Shown here in pieces: positions 6,957 through 15,800 of a DNA stretch of 29,824 nt. The first letter of the stretch is position 1. Every line of letters begins with the position of its first letter. A program made the position numbers and the translations under genes. The notes under the pieces are model-generated. The model saw nothing but the letters and a program-made list of their open reading frames with translations. It was not told the DNA's origin and did no database searches. The stretch is taken from assembly GCA_002393555.1 (NCBI GenBank), contig DGSP01000035.1, forward strand, positions 1 through 29,824. The letters run 5' to 3'. The DNA comes from Prevotellaceae bacterium UBA4359 (GTDB lineage Bacteria > Bacteroidota > Bacteroidia > Bacteroidales > Bacteroidaceae).

Positions 6957-8753
6957 TTATTCTGCAGATTCGTTCATCTTCTCCTTGAGGGCGGCAAGTG
7001 CGTCGATGTCGCCGAGAGAAGTAGATGCTGCCACGTTCTTGATGACAGGAGTCTGCTCCTTCTGTGGGCGGTTAGCCTTCTTGGCAGCAGCCTCAGCCTT
7101 CTTGGCAGCGCGAGCCTCAGCACGTGCCACATCTTCGAAGATGCGAGAGTGAGAGAGGATGATGCGCTTGGCATCCTTGTTGAACTCAATCACCTTGAAC
7201 TCAAGTGTCTCTCCGAGTTGTGCCTGGCTGCCGTCTTCCTTCACCAGGTGCTTAGGAGTGGCAAAGCCTTCCACACCGCCTTCGAGAGAGATGACTGCAC
7301 CCTTGTCGAGCACTTCAATCACCTTGCCTTCGTGGATAGAATCCTGAGCATACTTCTCTTCAAACTCATCCCAAGGATTGTCCTCCAACTGCTTGTGGCC
7401 GAGAGAGAGACGACGGTTTTCCTTGTCGATGTCGAGCACCTGCACCTCGATGGGCTCACCAATCTTAGTGAACTCTGATGGGTGCTTCACCTTCTTGGTC
7501 CAAGAGAGGTCGCTGATGTGGATGAGACCGTCAACACCTTCTTCCACCTCAACAAACACGCCGAAGTTCGTGAAGTTGCGCACCTTGGCAGTGTGCTTGC
7601 TGCCCACAGGATATTTCTCCTCGATGTTCTCCCATGGGTCGGCCTTGAGTTGCTTCACGCCGAGCGACATCTTGCGCTCTTCGCGGTCGAGTGTGAGGAT
7701 AACAGCATCCACTTCGTCGCCCACCTTCATGAACTCCTGTGCAGAGTGGAGGTGTGCGCTCCACGACATTTCAGAAACGTGGATGAGACCCTCAACGCCC
7801 GGAGCAATCTCGATGAATGCGCCGTAGTCAGCCATGACAACCACCTTGCCGTGTACCTTGTCGCCCACTTTGAGGTTGGGGTCAAGAGCATCCCATGGGT
7901 GAGGAGTAAGTTGCTTCAGGCCGAGGGCAATGCGCTTCTTCTCGTCGTCGAAGTCGAGGATAACCACATTGAGTTTCTGGTCGAGTTGCACAATCTCCTT
8001 TGGATCGCTCACGCGGCCCCAAGAGAGGTCGGTGATGTGGATGAGACCATCAACACCGCCGAGGTCGATGAATACGCCGTAGTTGGTGATGTTCTTGACA
8101 GTACCTTCCAGAATCTGGCCTTTCTCAAGTTTAGAGATAATCTCTTTCTTCTGCTGCTCGAGTTCTGCCTCGATGAGTGCCTTGTGGCTGACAACCACGT
8201 TGCGGAACTCCTGATTGATTTTCACAATCTTGAATTCCATAGTCTTGCCAACGAATGTATCGTAGTCGCGGATAGGCTTCACGTCGATTTGTGAACCAGG
8301 GAGGAATGCCTCAGTGCCGAGCACGTCAACAATCATACCACCCTTTGTGCGGCACTTCACGAAACCATTCACGATTTCGTCGTTTGCGAGGGCGGCGTTC
8401 ACGCGGTCCCAAGAGCGAGCCTGACGTGCCTTCTTGTGAGAGAGCACCAACTGACCCTTCTTGTCCTCCTGATTCTCGATATAGACCTCCACGGTGTCGC
8501 CCACCTTGAGGTCGGGAGCATAGCGGAACTCGCTGCGGGCAATGATGCCCTCGCTCTTGTAGCCGATGTTGACAACCACTTCGCGGTCGTTGATGGCAGT
8601 GATTGTGCCGTCAACCACCTCGTTGTCGTTCACGTTGTTGAGAGTGCCTTCGTAGGCTGCTTTCTGAGCGGCTTTGTCTGCTGCGCTCACGCCGTCGTTC
8701 TCGAATGCCTCCCAGTCGAAACCTTCCAGCGGTTTGATGTCTTTTGTTTCCAT
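6957..8753 (-). CDS. rpsA: 30S ribosomal protein S1
   Basis: 598 residues with six S1 (OB-fold) RNA-binding domains at about 46-106, 126-191, 215-281, 298-368, 385-455 and 472-536. Domains 3-5 carry the classic YGVFI/YGAFI/FGVFV...DGLIHISDLSW signature; domains 1, 2 and 6 are diverged, as in other S1 proteins. S1 binds mRNA leaders on the 30S subunit. In Bacteroidota, whose messages mostly lack Shine-Dalgarno sequences, it is thought to matter for start-site choice. The C-terminus has an Ala/Lys/Glu-rich segment (~541-562) and a short conserved-looking tail (GDIDALAALKEKMNESAE). The gene has its own promoter, a leader of ~110 nt and its own terminator. Confidence 0.98.
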   Translation of the reverse strand: METKDIKPLEGFDWEAFENDGVSAADKAAQKAAYEGTLNNVNDNEVVDGTITAINDREVVVNIGYKSEGIIARSEFRYAPDLKVGDTVEVYIENQEDKKGQLVLSHKKARQARSWDRVNAALANDEIVNGFVKCRTKGGMIVDVLGTEAFLPGSQIDVKPIRDYDTFVGKTMEFKIVKINQEFRNVVVSHKALIEAELEQQKKEIISKLEKGQILEGTVKNITNYGVFIDLGGVDGLIHITDLSWGRVSDPKEIVQLDQKLNVVILDFDDEKKRIALGLKQLTPHPWDALDPNLKVGDKVHGKVVVMADYGAFIEIAPGVEGLIHVSEMSWSAHLHSAQEFMKVGDEVDAVILTLDREERKMSLGVKQLKADPWENIEEKYPVGSKHTAKVRNFTNFGVFVEVEEGVDGLIHISDLSWTKKVKHPSEFTKIGEPIEVQVLDIDKENRRLSLGHKQLEDNPWDEFEEKYAQDSIHEGKVIEVLDKGAVISLEGGVEGFATPKHLVKEDGSQAQLGETLEFKVIEFNKDAKRIILSHSRIFEDVARAEARAAKKAEAAAKKANRPQKEQTPVIKNVAASTSLGDIDALAALKEKMNESAE

Positions 8754-8864
8754 AAATAATAAAAAATGTGTTTAATTAATAAAGTTAGACATTATGTTGA
8801 TAAAATCTAATTTCTTGTCAGTGAAATCTCTTATCGCCCAAGCAGACGCGAGACCCAAAAACGG
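8754..8864 (-). promoter_or_regulatory. Long rpsA 5' leader
   Basis: The distance from the predicted transcription start (~8864) to the rpsA ATG is about 110 nt, much longer than the ~30-nt leaders predicted for pepP and the KilA-N gene. The upstream half is GC-rich and the last ~40 nt are almost pure A/T. Autogenous control of rpsA through its leader is known in other bacteria; whether it applies here is inference. Confidence 0.4.
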
Positions 8865-8867
8865 CTG

Positions 8868-8899
8868 CAAAGTTAGTGCTTTTTTGCTGATTGACAAAA
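8868..8899 (-). promoter_or_regulatory. rpsA promoter (Bacteroidota -33/-7)
   Basis: On the minus strand, TTTTG (8899-8895), a 19-nt spacer and TAACTTTG (8875-8868) fit the consensus exactly. Confidence 0.8.
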
Positions 8900-8918
8900 T
8901 TTTCCGCCGACTTTTTAG

Positions 8919-9307
8919 ATAAAAACGAAGAAGCAACCCGTTTTTGACTGGCAAGACCCGATGTTCTTTGCGATGTCTGCCTATATCTTCCGCATTGACG
9001 AGGGCTTGCAGTTCTGCATCAAAGCCATCCAAGACTTTGCCTGTTCAGGCTTCGCGGTCGAGGCGGCAAGCATGGTGACATCTTCAGGGACAATGAGTCA
9101 TACGCCATCAAGCACTACCTGAAGATGTTTGCCGAACTGGCAAGTGCCACCTTGAAGCAGGTGGCAGACTGGTTTGTCTGGCTGGCAAGCACCTTGGGCA
9201 GGTTCAATGCCAACGAACTCAGACGTGCCGACCATGAAGTCCACGACATTGCCGATGGAAGATACGATGGACGCATACAGAAGTTCCAACAAGGGTTGTC
9301 AAGATAG
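8919..9307 (+). pseudogene. Frameshifted remnant of an unidentified gene
   Basis: Two consecutive open segments in different frames read like one protein. The first (from ~8919, no start codon) gives VFDWQDPMFFAMSAYIFRID and GLQFCIKAIQDFACSGF. The second (from about 9050 to the stop at 9305-9307) gives KHGDIFRDNESYAIKHYLKM, FAELASATLKQVADWFVWLA and DGRYDGRIQKFQQGLSR. The switch lies around 9045-9065. Amino-acid composition looks coding, unlike the other frames. The 5' end is missing and runs into the rpsA promoter. I cannot name the family; it may be the tail of a mobile-element gene. Confidence 0.55.
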
Positions 9308-9376
9308 ACAAAAACTCTCCCTGCCGCCAGCTGCAGCGAAAAAGTGGGAAGCACCAACTATAGGAACTGGCGTGAT

Positions 9377-9739
9377 TCATTCAATCTTTCGCTGCGAGAC
9401 GATGCGGATGAGTTCGTACCTAACGTTTCCTGAATCCTGCGGAGGATTAACAAGCGTGGTTTTCTTCACCAGCAGTTCGTACTCGTTGCCACGCTCATAA
9501 GTGAAGCCCGTGATTTCCATGAAACTGACACACTCCCAATTGGCTGCACCATTCTCCTTAATCAGCATACCTTCAACATAATTGTTGTTTGGAACATTCT
9601 GATAAGTTCCAGTTTCTGCTGACACATAGAGCGTCACCTGTTCCACTTTGTCTTCGTTGTCATCGTCGCTGCTGCAAGAGGCGAGGGAGAAGGCAGCAAG
9701 CATCACAAAGGCGATTCTCCAATTCTTCATTGTTTTCAT
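9377..9739 (-). CDS. DUF4377 domain lipoprotein
   Basis: 120 residues with a lipoprotein signal (MKTMKNWRIAFVMLAAFSLASC, Cys22) followed by an acidic SSDDDNED stretch, as common for surface lipoproteins in this phylum. The body matches the DUF4377 pattern: a (L)IKE..(A)W strand, I.GF.YE.G.EY.L.V, then a NPP.D.....RYELI motif (ITGFTYERGNEYELLVKKTT, NPPQDSGNVRYELIRIV). Function is unknown; DUF4377 domains often occur in envelope stress-type lipoproteins. The start may be Met1 (9739) or Met4 (9730), since both give the same lipobox. It stands alone between a gene remnant and a non-coding gap. Confidence 0.85.
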   Translation of the reverse strand: MKTMKNWRIAFVMLAAFSLASCSSDDDNEDKVEQVTLYVSAETGTYQNVPNNNYVEGMLIKENGAANWECVSFMEITGFTYERGNEYELLVKKTTLVNPPQDSGNVRYELIRIVSQRKIE

Positions 9740-10039
9740 TATCGTTATAATTTTGTTGTTTAATGTTCTACTTGATTAAACGCCGAAAATCGTAAATCTT
9801 GCACCATCGGGCGTTAAACAATCCTAATTGCAGGACATAAAATCGGCGCGAGTCTGATTCCACATCCGCTATAGAGGCATCGCCAAACGCCATTTCCCCA
9901 GATATAGTCTCAGCCCGCGCCTAAACGCGAGCATCAACCTTTTTCTTCTCGGGAAATATTTTGGCGAAATTTCTATAGCAAGAATCAAAAAGTCAACGCT
10001 TACTTATGTCGTTCTATGGTTATAATCTATCCATTCATG
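9740..10039. other. Non-coding gap, no clear features
   Basis: 300 bp between two minus-strand genes. I found no convincing ORF, -33/-7 pair or RNA gene. It probably holds the promoter of the DUF4377 gene, but no TAnnTTTG is visible near the start codon. Confidence 0.5.
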
Positions 10040-10840
10040 TCATTTTAACAAGTTTCTATTATCATCGTTCTCCAACACACGCATCTGATTGATGGCTATC
10101 TGATTGAGCCGTACAAGGCGGTCGCCCTGTGGCACACCCTCGTCTATGAGAACGGCATTGATGTTCTCCATATTTGCCAGGCAAATGAGTTCGTTGATGG
10201 AAGCATAGTCACGAATATTCCCTTTCAACTCAGGATGGGTTTCACGCCATTGCTTGGCCGTCTGTCCGAACATGGCAACATTGAGCACATCCGCTTCTTC
10301 CGCATAGATGATGCTGGCCTGTGCAGCCGTCACCTCTTCAGGAATTAGGTTCTGCTTGATGGCATCCGTATGAATGCGGTAGTTAATCTTCGACAGTTCA
10401 CGCTTCGCCGTCCAACCAAGTTGCTTCTGCTCCTCGTCTTTCAGCCTTTGGAACTCACGTATCAGATATACCTTGAACTCTGGGCTTATCCACATGGCAA
10501 ACTCAAAGGCAATGTCTTTGTGGGCGTATGTGCCGCCATAACGTCCAGCCTTCGAGATGATTCCTATGGCATTGGTTTTCTCCGTCCATTCTTTTGCACT
10601 GAGACGGAAACGATTCAGTCCGGCCTGAGATTTAATTATGTCGAATTCGGCACAATTAAAATTCGGATTCATCAACCGCTCCCATATTCCAAGGAACTCA
10701 ATGGTATTGCGGTTGCGCAGCCAGTTAGAGAAGAAGAATTCACCATCTTTCGCCTTCAACATGTCTGTCAGGCTGATGTAGTCATCTTCATTCTGCTTAA
10801 TGACCGTTATCTGCGTATTCTGTACGATTATCTTTGCCAT
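10040..10840 (-). CDS. KilA-N domain protein
   Basis: 266 residues from the ATG at 10840. The frame also runs up to a TTG at 10873, but that TTG is part of the -7 promoter element, so the ATG at 10840 must be the real start. Residues ~10-110 form a KilA-N DNA-binding domain (YISLTDMLKAKDGEFFFSNWL, IEFLGIWERLMNPNFN, GRYGGTYAHKDIAFEFAMWIS). The C-terminal ~120 residues contain a further conserved-looking region (IYAEEADVLNVAMFGQTAKQW) often seen in Bacteroides KilA-N proteins. KilA-N domains are typical of phages, mobile islands and their relics. It stands alone in the accessory part of the window. No partner gene for a toxin-antitoxin or phage function is visible. Confidence 0.92.
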   Translation of the reverse strand: MAKIIVQNTQITVIKQNEDDYISLTDMLKAKDGEFFFSNWLRNRNTIEFLGIWERLMNPNFNCAEFDIIKSQAGLNRFRLSAKEWTEKTNAIGIISKAGRYGGTYAHKDIAFEFAMWISPEFKVYLIREFQRLKDEEQKQLGWTAKRELSKINYRIHTDAIKQNLIPEEVTAAQASIIYAEEADVLNVAMFGQTAKQWRETHPELKGNIRDYASINELICLANMENINAVLIDEGVPQGDRLVRLNQIAINQMRVLENDDNRNLLK

Positions 10841-10870
10841 ATTGTCTGCCGTATTACAAACTTTGCGCTG

Positions 10871-10903
10871 CAAAGTTAATCATTTCCCACCAATTATAGG
10901 CAA
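10871..10903 (-). promoter_or_regulatory. Promoter of the KilA-N gene
   Basis: On the minus strand, TTG (10903-10901), a 22-nt spacer and TAACTTTG (10878-10871). The -7 box is a perfect match; the spacer is slightly long. The predicted transcription start is near 10867, giving a ~27-nt leader to the ATG at 10840. Confidence 0.65.
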
Positions 10904-11528
10904 CTTGCCATATTAAATAAGGTGAAGACACTAGTTTTTACCTCATTTTTGTCTCAAAGTAACACCTCAATCTTTCTTTTCCCTACCTTTTTGAATCAAC
11001 TCGTACCAAAGATTATCTGTCTGGCGGCACAAAATCATTGGTACGATTGACAATCAAAATTCCGTGTCCTAAGTTGACTTTGAATTATTAACCATCGTTG
11101 AATCCCAGATACTTAGAGCATCCGAGATACAACTGCGGTACAAGAACCTTATTTTTCGTTGATTTTCGTGCTATCAGCAAAGCCCTAAAATGACCTTCTA
11201 TTGTCAGCCAGACTTGGCAAACGGCAAAATTCCCTCAAAATAAAGGTTAAATAATCATAACGAACTGTTAAATATTGCACACCTTTGAAGGCTGGTTTTG
11301 CTCTGCAAAACTCTTAGATTTCCCATTTTTCGCTATTGCACTTATTTGTACCGTTCAATTTTCGTGGCATCGTATTTCTATCTGTGTTTCAGATACTTGC
11401 GAAAGCCAAAAACACTTCCACATGAATTATTCATAAATTGTATTTGTTCTTTAATTGATGTGATTTTTTGGCATCGGGCAGGGGGCATTTTGTGCTTTTG
11501 GCAGTTGTTATGTAGGGGAGTGCGTTTT
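10904..11528. other. AT-rich non-coding region
   Basis: About 625 bp upstream of the KilA-N gene with no supportable ORF. Short open frames here have no start context and implausible composition. It may be decayed accessory DNA. Confidence 0.5.
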
Positions 11529-11658
11529 GGTCAATTTGTACTTGCCCGTGGCGTTGAAATCGGTGTGAGTCAGACCTGTGGTAGGGGTGTGAGTCAGACC
11601 TATGGGATAGGTGTGAGTCACACCTGTTTGGGGAAGGTTGGGAGTGGTCAATTTGTAC
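11529..11658. repeat. 24-bp palindromic repeat array flanked by 13-bp direct repeats
   Basis: Three units start at 11562, 11586 and 11610, exactly 24 bp apart. Each begins GGTGTGAGTCAGACCT or GGTGTGAGTCACACCT. With the preceding A, the third unit is a perfect 17-bp palindrome around a central G; in the other two, one position in one arm is mismatched. The array is bracketed by two copies of GGTCAATTTGTAC (11529-11541 and 11646-11658). It has the same architecture as the 23-bp array at 3124-3215 but a different sequence. Confidence 0.85.
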
Positions 11659-11690
11659 GATTGGGGACGGCGGGGAAACCGCCGCCCGCA

Positions 11691-11822
11691 AGTGGAGGGG
11701 AAGAGGGAAGAATGGGGGAAGAATGGGGGTGGTAGGGAGTGTGGGGGGATGGGGATAATGGGGACAGTGGGGGCTGTGGGGATGGTGGGATGAGGGATGG
11801 TGGGGGGATGGGAGGGGGAGGG
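11691..11822 (+). repeat. G-rich low-complexity tract
   Basis: About 130 bp made almost entirely of runs of 3-6 G separated by short A/T-containing spacers, ending next to the stop of the ribonuclease Z gene. Many windows satisfy the four-G-tract rule for G-quadruplex formation on the plus strand. The complementary C-rich strand would be in the 3' end of the rnz transcript. Confidence 0.75.
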
Positions 11823-11823
11823 A

Positions 11824-12741
11824 TTAGAGGGTGATTTTCATTCCGTCTTCGGCCAGTAGGGTTTGGGGGAAGATTTGCTGGGCTTCTTGCAGGAGGGGTG
11901 CTTCGGACTTGTAGCGCGAGGAGAAGTGGCCGAGGATGAGTTGGTGGGCATGGGCGTCGAGGGCGATTTGGGCGGCTTGTGCGGCTGTGCTGTGGTGGGT
12001 TTTCTTGGCGAGGAGGGCGTGTGCCTGGGCGAAGGTGGCTTCGTGGTAGAGGCAGGTGACGCCTTGCAGGAGTTCGGCCAGTTGGGGACGGTAGGTGGTG
12101 TCGGTGCAGTAGGCGTAGGAGCGCACGGGGTCGGGGGGGGTGGTGAGCCGGTGGTTGGGGATGAGGGCGCCGTCGGCTGGGTCGGTCCAGTCCATGCCTG
12201 CTTTGATGTTGTTGATTTGTGAGATGGGGATGTGGTAGAAGTCAATCATGTCGCGGCGGATGTGTCGCGGGGTGGGCTTTTCGCTGAAGAGGTAGCCGCA
12301 GCAGGGCACACGGTGGGCGAGGGGGAGGGTGGAGATGCTGACGGAGCGGTCTTCGTAGATGGTTTGTGGGGTTTGGGTGTCGATTTCGTGGAGGTGGATT
12401 TTGTAGGGGGAGTCGGCGCAGAAGTAGTCTATCTGTGGCTGGAAGATGCGCTGTAGGTCGTGGGGGCCGTAGATGTGTAGGTCTTGGATGCGTCCGAGCA
12501 GGCCTAAGGTGGAGAGCAGGCCGAGGAGTCCGAAGGTGTGGTCGCCGTGGAGATGGGTGAGGAAGATGGCTTGCAGATGGGAGAAACTCAGGTGGGTGCG
12601 TCGCAGGGCCATTTGGGTTCCTTCGGCGCAGTCGAGCATGAAGAGTTTTTCGCGGATGTTGATGACTTGGGCGGAACTGAGGCGGCGAGGGGTGGGGAGG
12701 GCTGCTCCGCAGCCGAGGATGGTGATTTCGAATTTCTCCAT
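11824..12741 (-). CDS. rnz: Ribonuclease Z (metallo-beta-lactamase fold tRNA 3' endonuclease)
   Basis: 305 residues, the usual length for short-form RNase Z, which trims the 3' trailer of tRNA precursors. I chose the ATG at 12741 (MEKFEITILGCGAALPT); the frame is open further upstream, but that part only mirrors the addB gene. Zinc ligands are visible: His63, His65, Asp67 and His68 in LTHLHGDHTFG, His143 in LAHRV, Asp214 in YCTDT and His272 in GHFSSRY. The N-terminal GCGAALPTPRRLSSAQ loop and the FLLDCAEGTQ-like segment are also typical. It is the last gene of the long minus-strand run, 71 bp after addB. The coding strand is unusually C-rich. Confidence 0.95.
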   Translation of the reverse strand: MEKFEITILGCGAALPTPRRLSSAQVINIREKLFMLDCAEGTQMALRRTHLSFSHLQAIFLTHLHGDHTFGLLGLLSTLGLLGRIQDLHIYGPHDLQRIFQPQIDYFCADSPYKIHLHEIDTQTPQTIYEDRSVSISTLPLAHRVPCCGYLFSEKPTPRHIRRDMIDFYHIPISQINNIKAGMDWTDPADGALIPNHRLTTPPDPVRSYAYCTDTTYRPQLAELLQGVTCLYHEATFAQAHALLAKKTHHSTAAQAAQIALDAHAHQLILGHFSSRYKSEAPLLQEAQQIFPQTLLAEDGMKITL

Positions 12742-12744
12742 TGT

Positions 12745-12782
12745 GGGGTGGATGGGGTTTCTGGGTTTTCTGGGGTGGATGG
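12745..12782. repeat. 38-bp C/T-rich dispersed repeat, copy A (intergenic)
   Basis: This segment between addB and rnz resembles copy B inside addB (13326-13363): 29 of 38 positions match by eye. On the minus strand both have the plan CCATCC-CC-CCAGA-A-CCAGA----CCATCC-CC. Parts of the unit recur at 12783-12812. Confidence 0.6.
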
Positions 12783-12812
12783 GGGCTGGGCTTTCTGGGA
12801 GGGGTGGTGGGC

Positions 12813-15800
12813 TTAGAAGTTTTGTTTTTGGGGGTGGCGGCCGCAGAGGGAGAGGAAGTCGCAGTAGGTGCAGTTTTTCTCGTTTTCGCACTGGGTGAAG
12901 GCGGCGGGGGAGGGGGCGAAAATTTCGTCTATCTTTTGGCTGAGCAGTTGGTCGTAGGCTTCGCTGTATTGGGCTTTGAAGTCTTCTATCTCGGCTTTTT
13001 TGTCTTGGCCGGGAGGGGTGAGTTTGATGATGCCGGAGTAGTTGTTGGCGTAGTCTTTGGCGCAGTACATGAGGGCTGGGACGACGGCTTGGTCTTTGTA
13101 GGCGGAGTGGTCGTCGGTGAGCACCTTGCAGTAGTAGAGTGTCTGCAGGATGTGGTAGTTTTCGGTACACTTTTCGGGGTCGAAAAGGTCCTCCAGTTTG
13201 TTGGCGGTCTGCTGGCGGTTGCTGGTCTTGTAGTCAACGATGCGGATGCGGTTGCCTTGGGGGGAGGCGAGGAGGTCGAGGCGGTCGATGATGCCGCCGA
13301 GGAGAGAGGTGGGGAGGGAGGGAGTGGAGGGGATGGAGGCTCTGGATTCTCTGGAGGGGATGGAGTTTAGGGGGTAGTTGATTGTGAACTGTTTTTCTTG
13401 GCTGAGTATCATCCAGTATCCGCCTTCGGCTTCCAGTTCTTCGGCCATTTTTGCGTCGGCTTCGATTTGGTGTTTCATGAAGTCTTTGATGACGTGGCGG
13501 TTGATGAGTTGGGTGCCGTTGAAGGTGAGTTTGTGGTGGCCTTCGGTACTGTAGTTGATGGTGTTGCCTTCGGCATCTGTTTCGGGATAGTGGAAGAGGT
13601 TGGTGGCGAAGGCGTTGTTGAGCATCTGGGTGAGGAGGGTTTCGTCTTCTGCTAAGGCTCGCACGGTCTGGCTGGCGAAGGGCTGGCCTTCGTGGGGCTG
13701 ATAGAGATGGTGCATGGCATCGTGGAAGATGGTGCCAAACATGGGTTTATCTACATCGTCGGACACTTCGTCGTCGGCCCGCAGTCCTTCTACATAGTTG
13801 AAGTAGAACTTGAGCGGGCACTTCATGTAGGTGTTGATGGCTGAGGGCGAAAGGATTTTCTCTTGGTCGAAACGTGCCAGGAGTTTCTGCATCACTTCGT
13901 CGGTCTTTTCTACGGTGATGGGGGGTGTGGCTTCGGTCTTGCTGGATGCGGTGAAGGCTCTGAGTTCAATGTCTTGTCCTGCACCGAAGAGGGTGTCTTT
14001 TTCGGCGAGTGTCTGCAGCATGAAGCGCGACATCTCCCCTTTGTTGCCTCCTTCGGTATTGCTGTTGTAGAGCAGGGTGATGCTGTCGGCCCGTTGCATG
14101 AGGCGGTAATAATAGTAGGCATAGAGGCTCACTTCCTTCTCGATGGTGGTCATGTCGTAGGCGGCACGGAGGGTGTAGGGGATGAGCGATGTGCGTTTGT
14201 CGCTCTTGGGCATCTGGCCTTCGTTGACCGAGAGCATGATGATGTTGCGGAAGTCGAGGTTTCGAGTTTCGAGCAGTCCCATCACTTGCAGTCCGATGGC
14301 GGGTTCGCCGTGGAAGGGGATGGTGGATTGGCTCATGAGTTGGAGGATGAGACGCATGAGCATCTCGCTGTTGAGGTCGAGTGCGGCATGCTCTTCTTGC
14401 AGGGTGTGCAGTCGGTTCACGACTGTGTAGGCCACGAAGATGCTTTCCTTGTAGATTTGCAGGGAGAAGTTTGAGTTGCCGGCGGTGTTCTGGTAACTGT
14501 GGCCTACCATCGAGAGGATGTCGGCGAGATAGGTGGTGAGTTGTTTGCTGGACACGGAAATGAAGATGCGCTTCAGGATGTCGTTGTCGGCAAACCTGCT
14601 GGCGGTGGGGAACACTACGTTTCCTTTCGACAGGGTTCGGAGTTGGTCTTGACACGCATTTCCTGCCAGTTTCTGGATGAAGGAATGTTTCAGCACGGCA
14701 GCCACGTGTCTGTAGCGCCAGGTGTTTGTTCGGATGGTGCCATGCACTTGCAGTTCCAGCAGGGCTTGCACCAACGAAAAGACGGGGGTGCCAGTCAGGG
14801 GGTAGCCCATCGTCACGTTGAGTGCGGGCACCTTGCCGATGCTGTAGAGGACGGGTTGCAGCAGTTCTTCGTTGCAGAGAATCACGGCCGACTGGCGTAG
14901 GGGTTCATCGCTCTTGACGTGTTGTCGGGTCCACTGGCCGATGTAGCGTGTCTGTGCGTTGTCGGTGGGCGACTGGATGAAGGTGATGTTTTTCTTCTGC
15001 CGCATGTTCTTGAACACATCGGCACCAGCCAGTTCGTCGCCCAGTTGGCAGATGTTTTCCAGAATGAACTGCCCGGCCTCATACTTGCTTGCGATGCCGT
15101 TGTGGGAGCCTTTTGTGTAGGCCTCGTCATAGTCCCAATAGAATTTGGCATCGCGGTTTTGCCTGATGTATTGGAACAGTTGCAGTTCTGTCTTGTTCAG
15201 CACGTTGAACCCCACCATGACATAGGTATGGGAGGATAACCGTTCCTCCATCCGTTGCCGCTTTTCACGGTTCTCTTCTTGGGTGTTCATGAGGGTCTCG
15301 ACCACGTCCCGTTTCATCATGCCTTCATACACCATCGTTTCATCGTCTTCCGTCTCTAAGAGTGTCTTTTGGTAGCGTTCGTATATCTCGGTCATGCGGT
15401 TCCACAAGGTCTTGAACTGGCTTTTCAGGGGTGTGTCAGAGGTTCCTCCGTCGAAGAATTTGCCGAAGAATTGCTCTATCGCCTCCCGTTGTTCTGGCTC
15501 CAGAAAGGAGAAGTCGGTCATTTCCTTCAGGTCGGCTATGTTCAGAAACAGTTTCGAGGGTTCCACCAGGTTGTTGTCGATGTCCTGAAAGTCGCTCAGC
15601 ATCGTCTCCATCAGTCCGTAGAGTTGGTCGAACGACCTTTGTGGCTGCATGATGTCGCGATAGACTTCCCAGAGTTTCACCACTAGATAGATGGGGTCTC
15701 CCACGGTGTGGTCGGACAGGGAGGAGAAGAGTTCGCTGATGCTCTTGTATTCAGGAGTCCACATCGTCTGCTCTCCTGCATTTTCCCACAGATACTCGTT

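Noticed and set aside
11298..11735. 145-codon plus-strand frame over the 24-bp array
   Set aside because: It has an aromatic/Cys-rich start and then translated repeat and G-rich tract; there is no promoter and no domain.
12742..13170. Upstream extension of ribonuclease Z to 448 residues
   Set aside because: The extension is the wrong frame of addB and precedes the conserved MEKFEITILGCGAALPT start.
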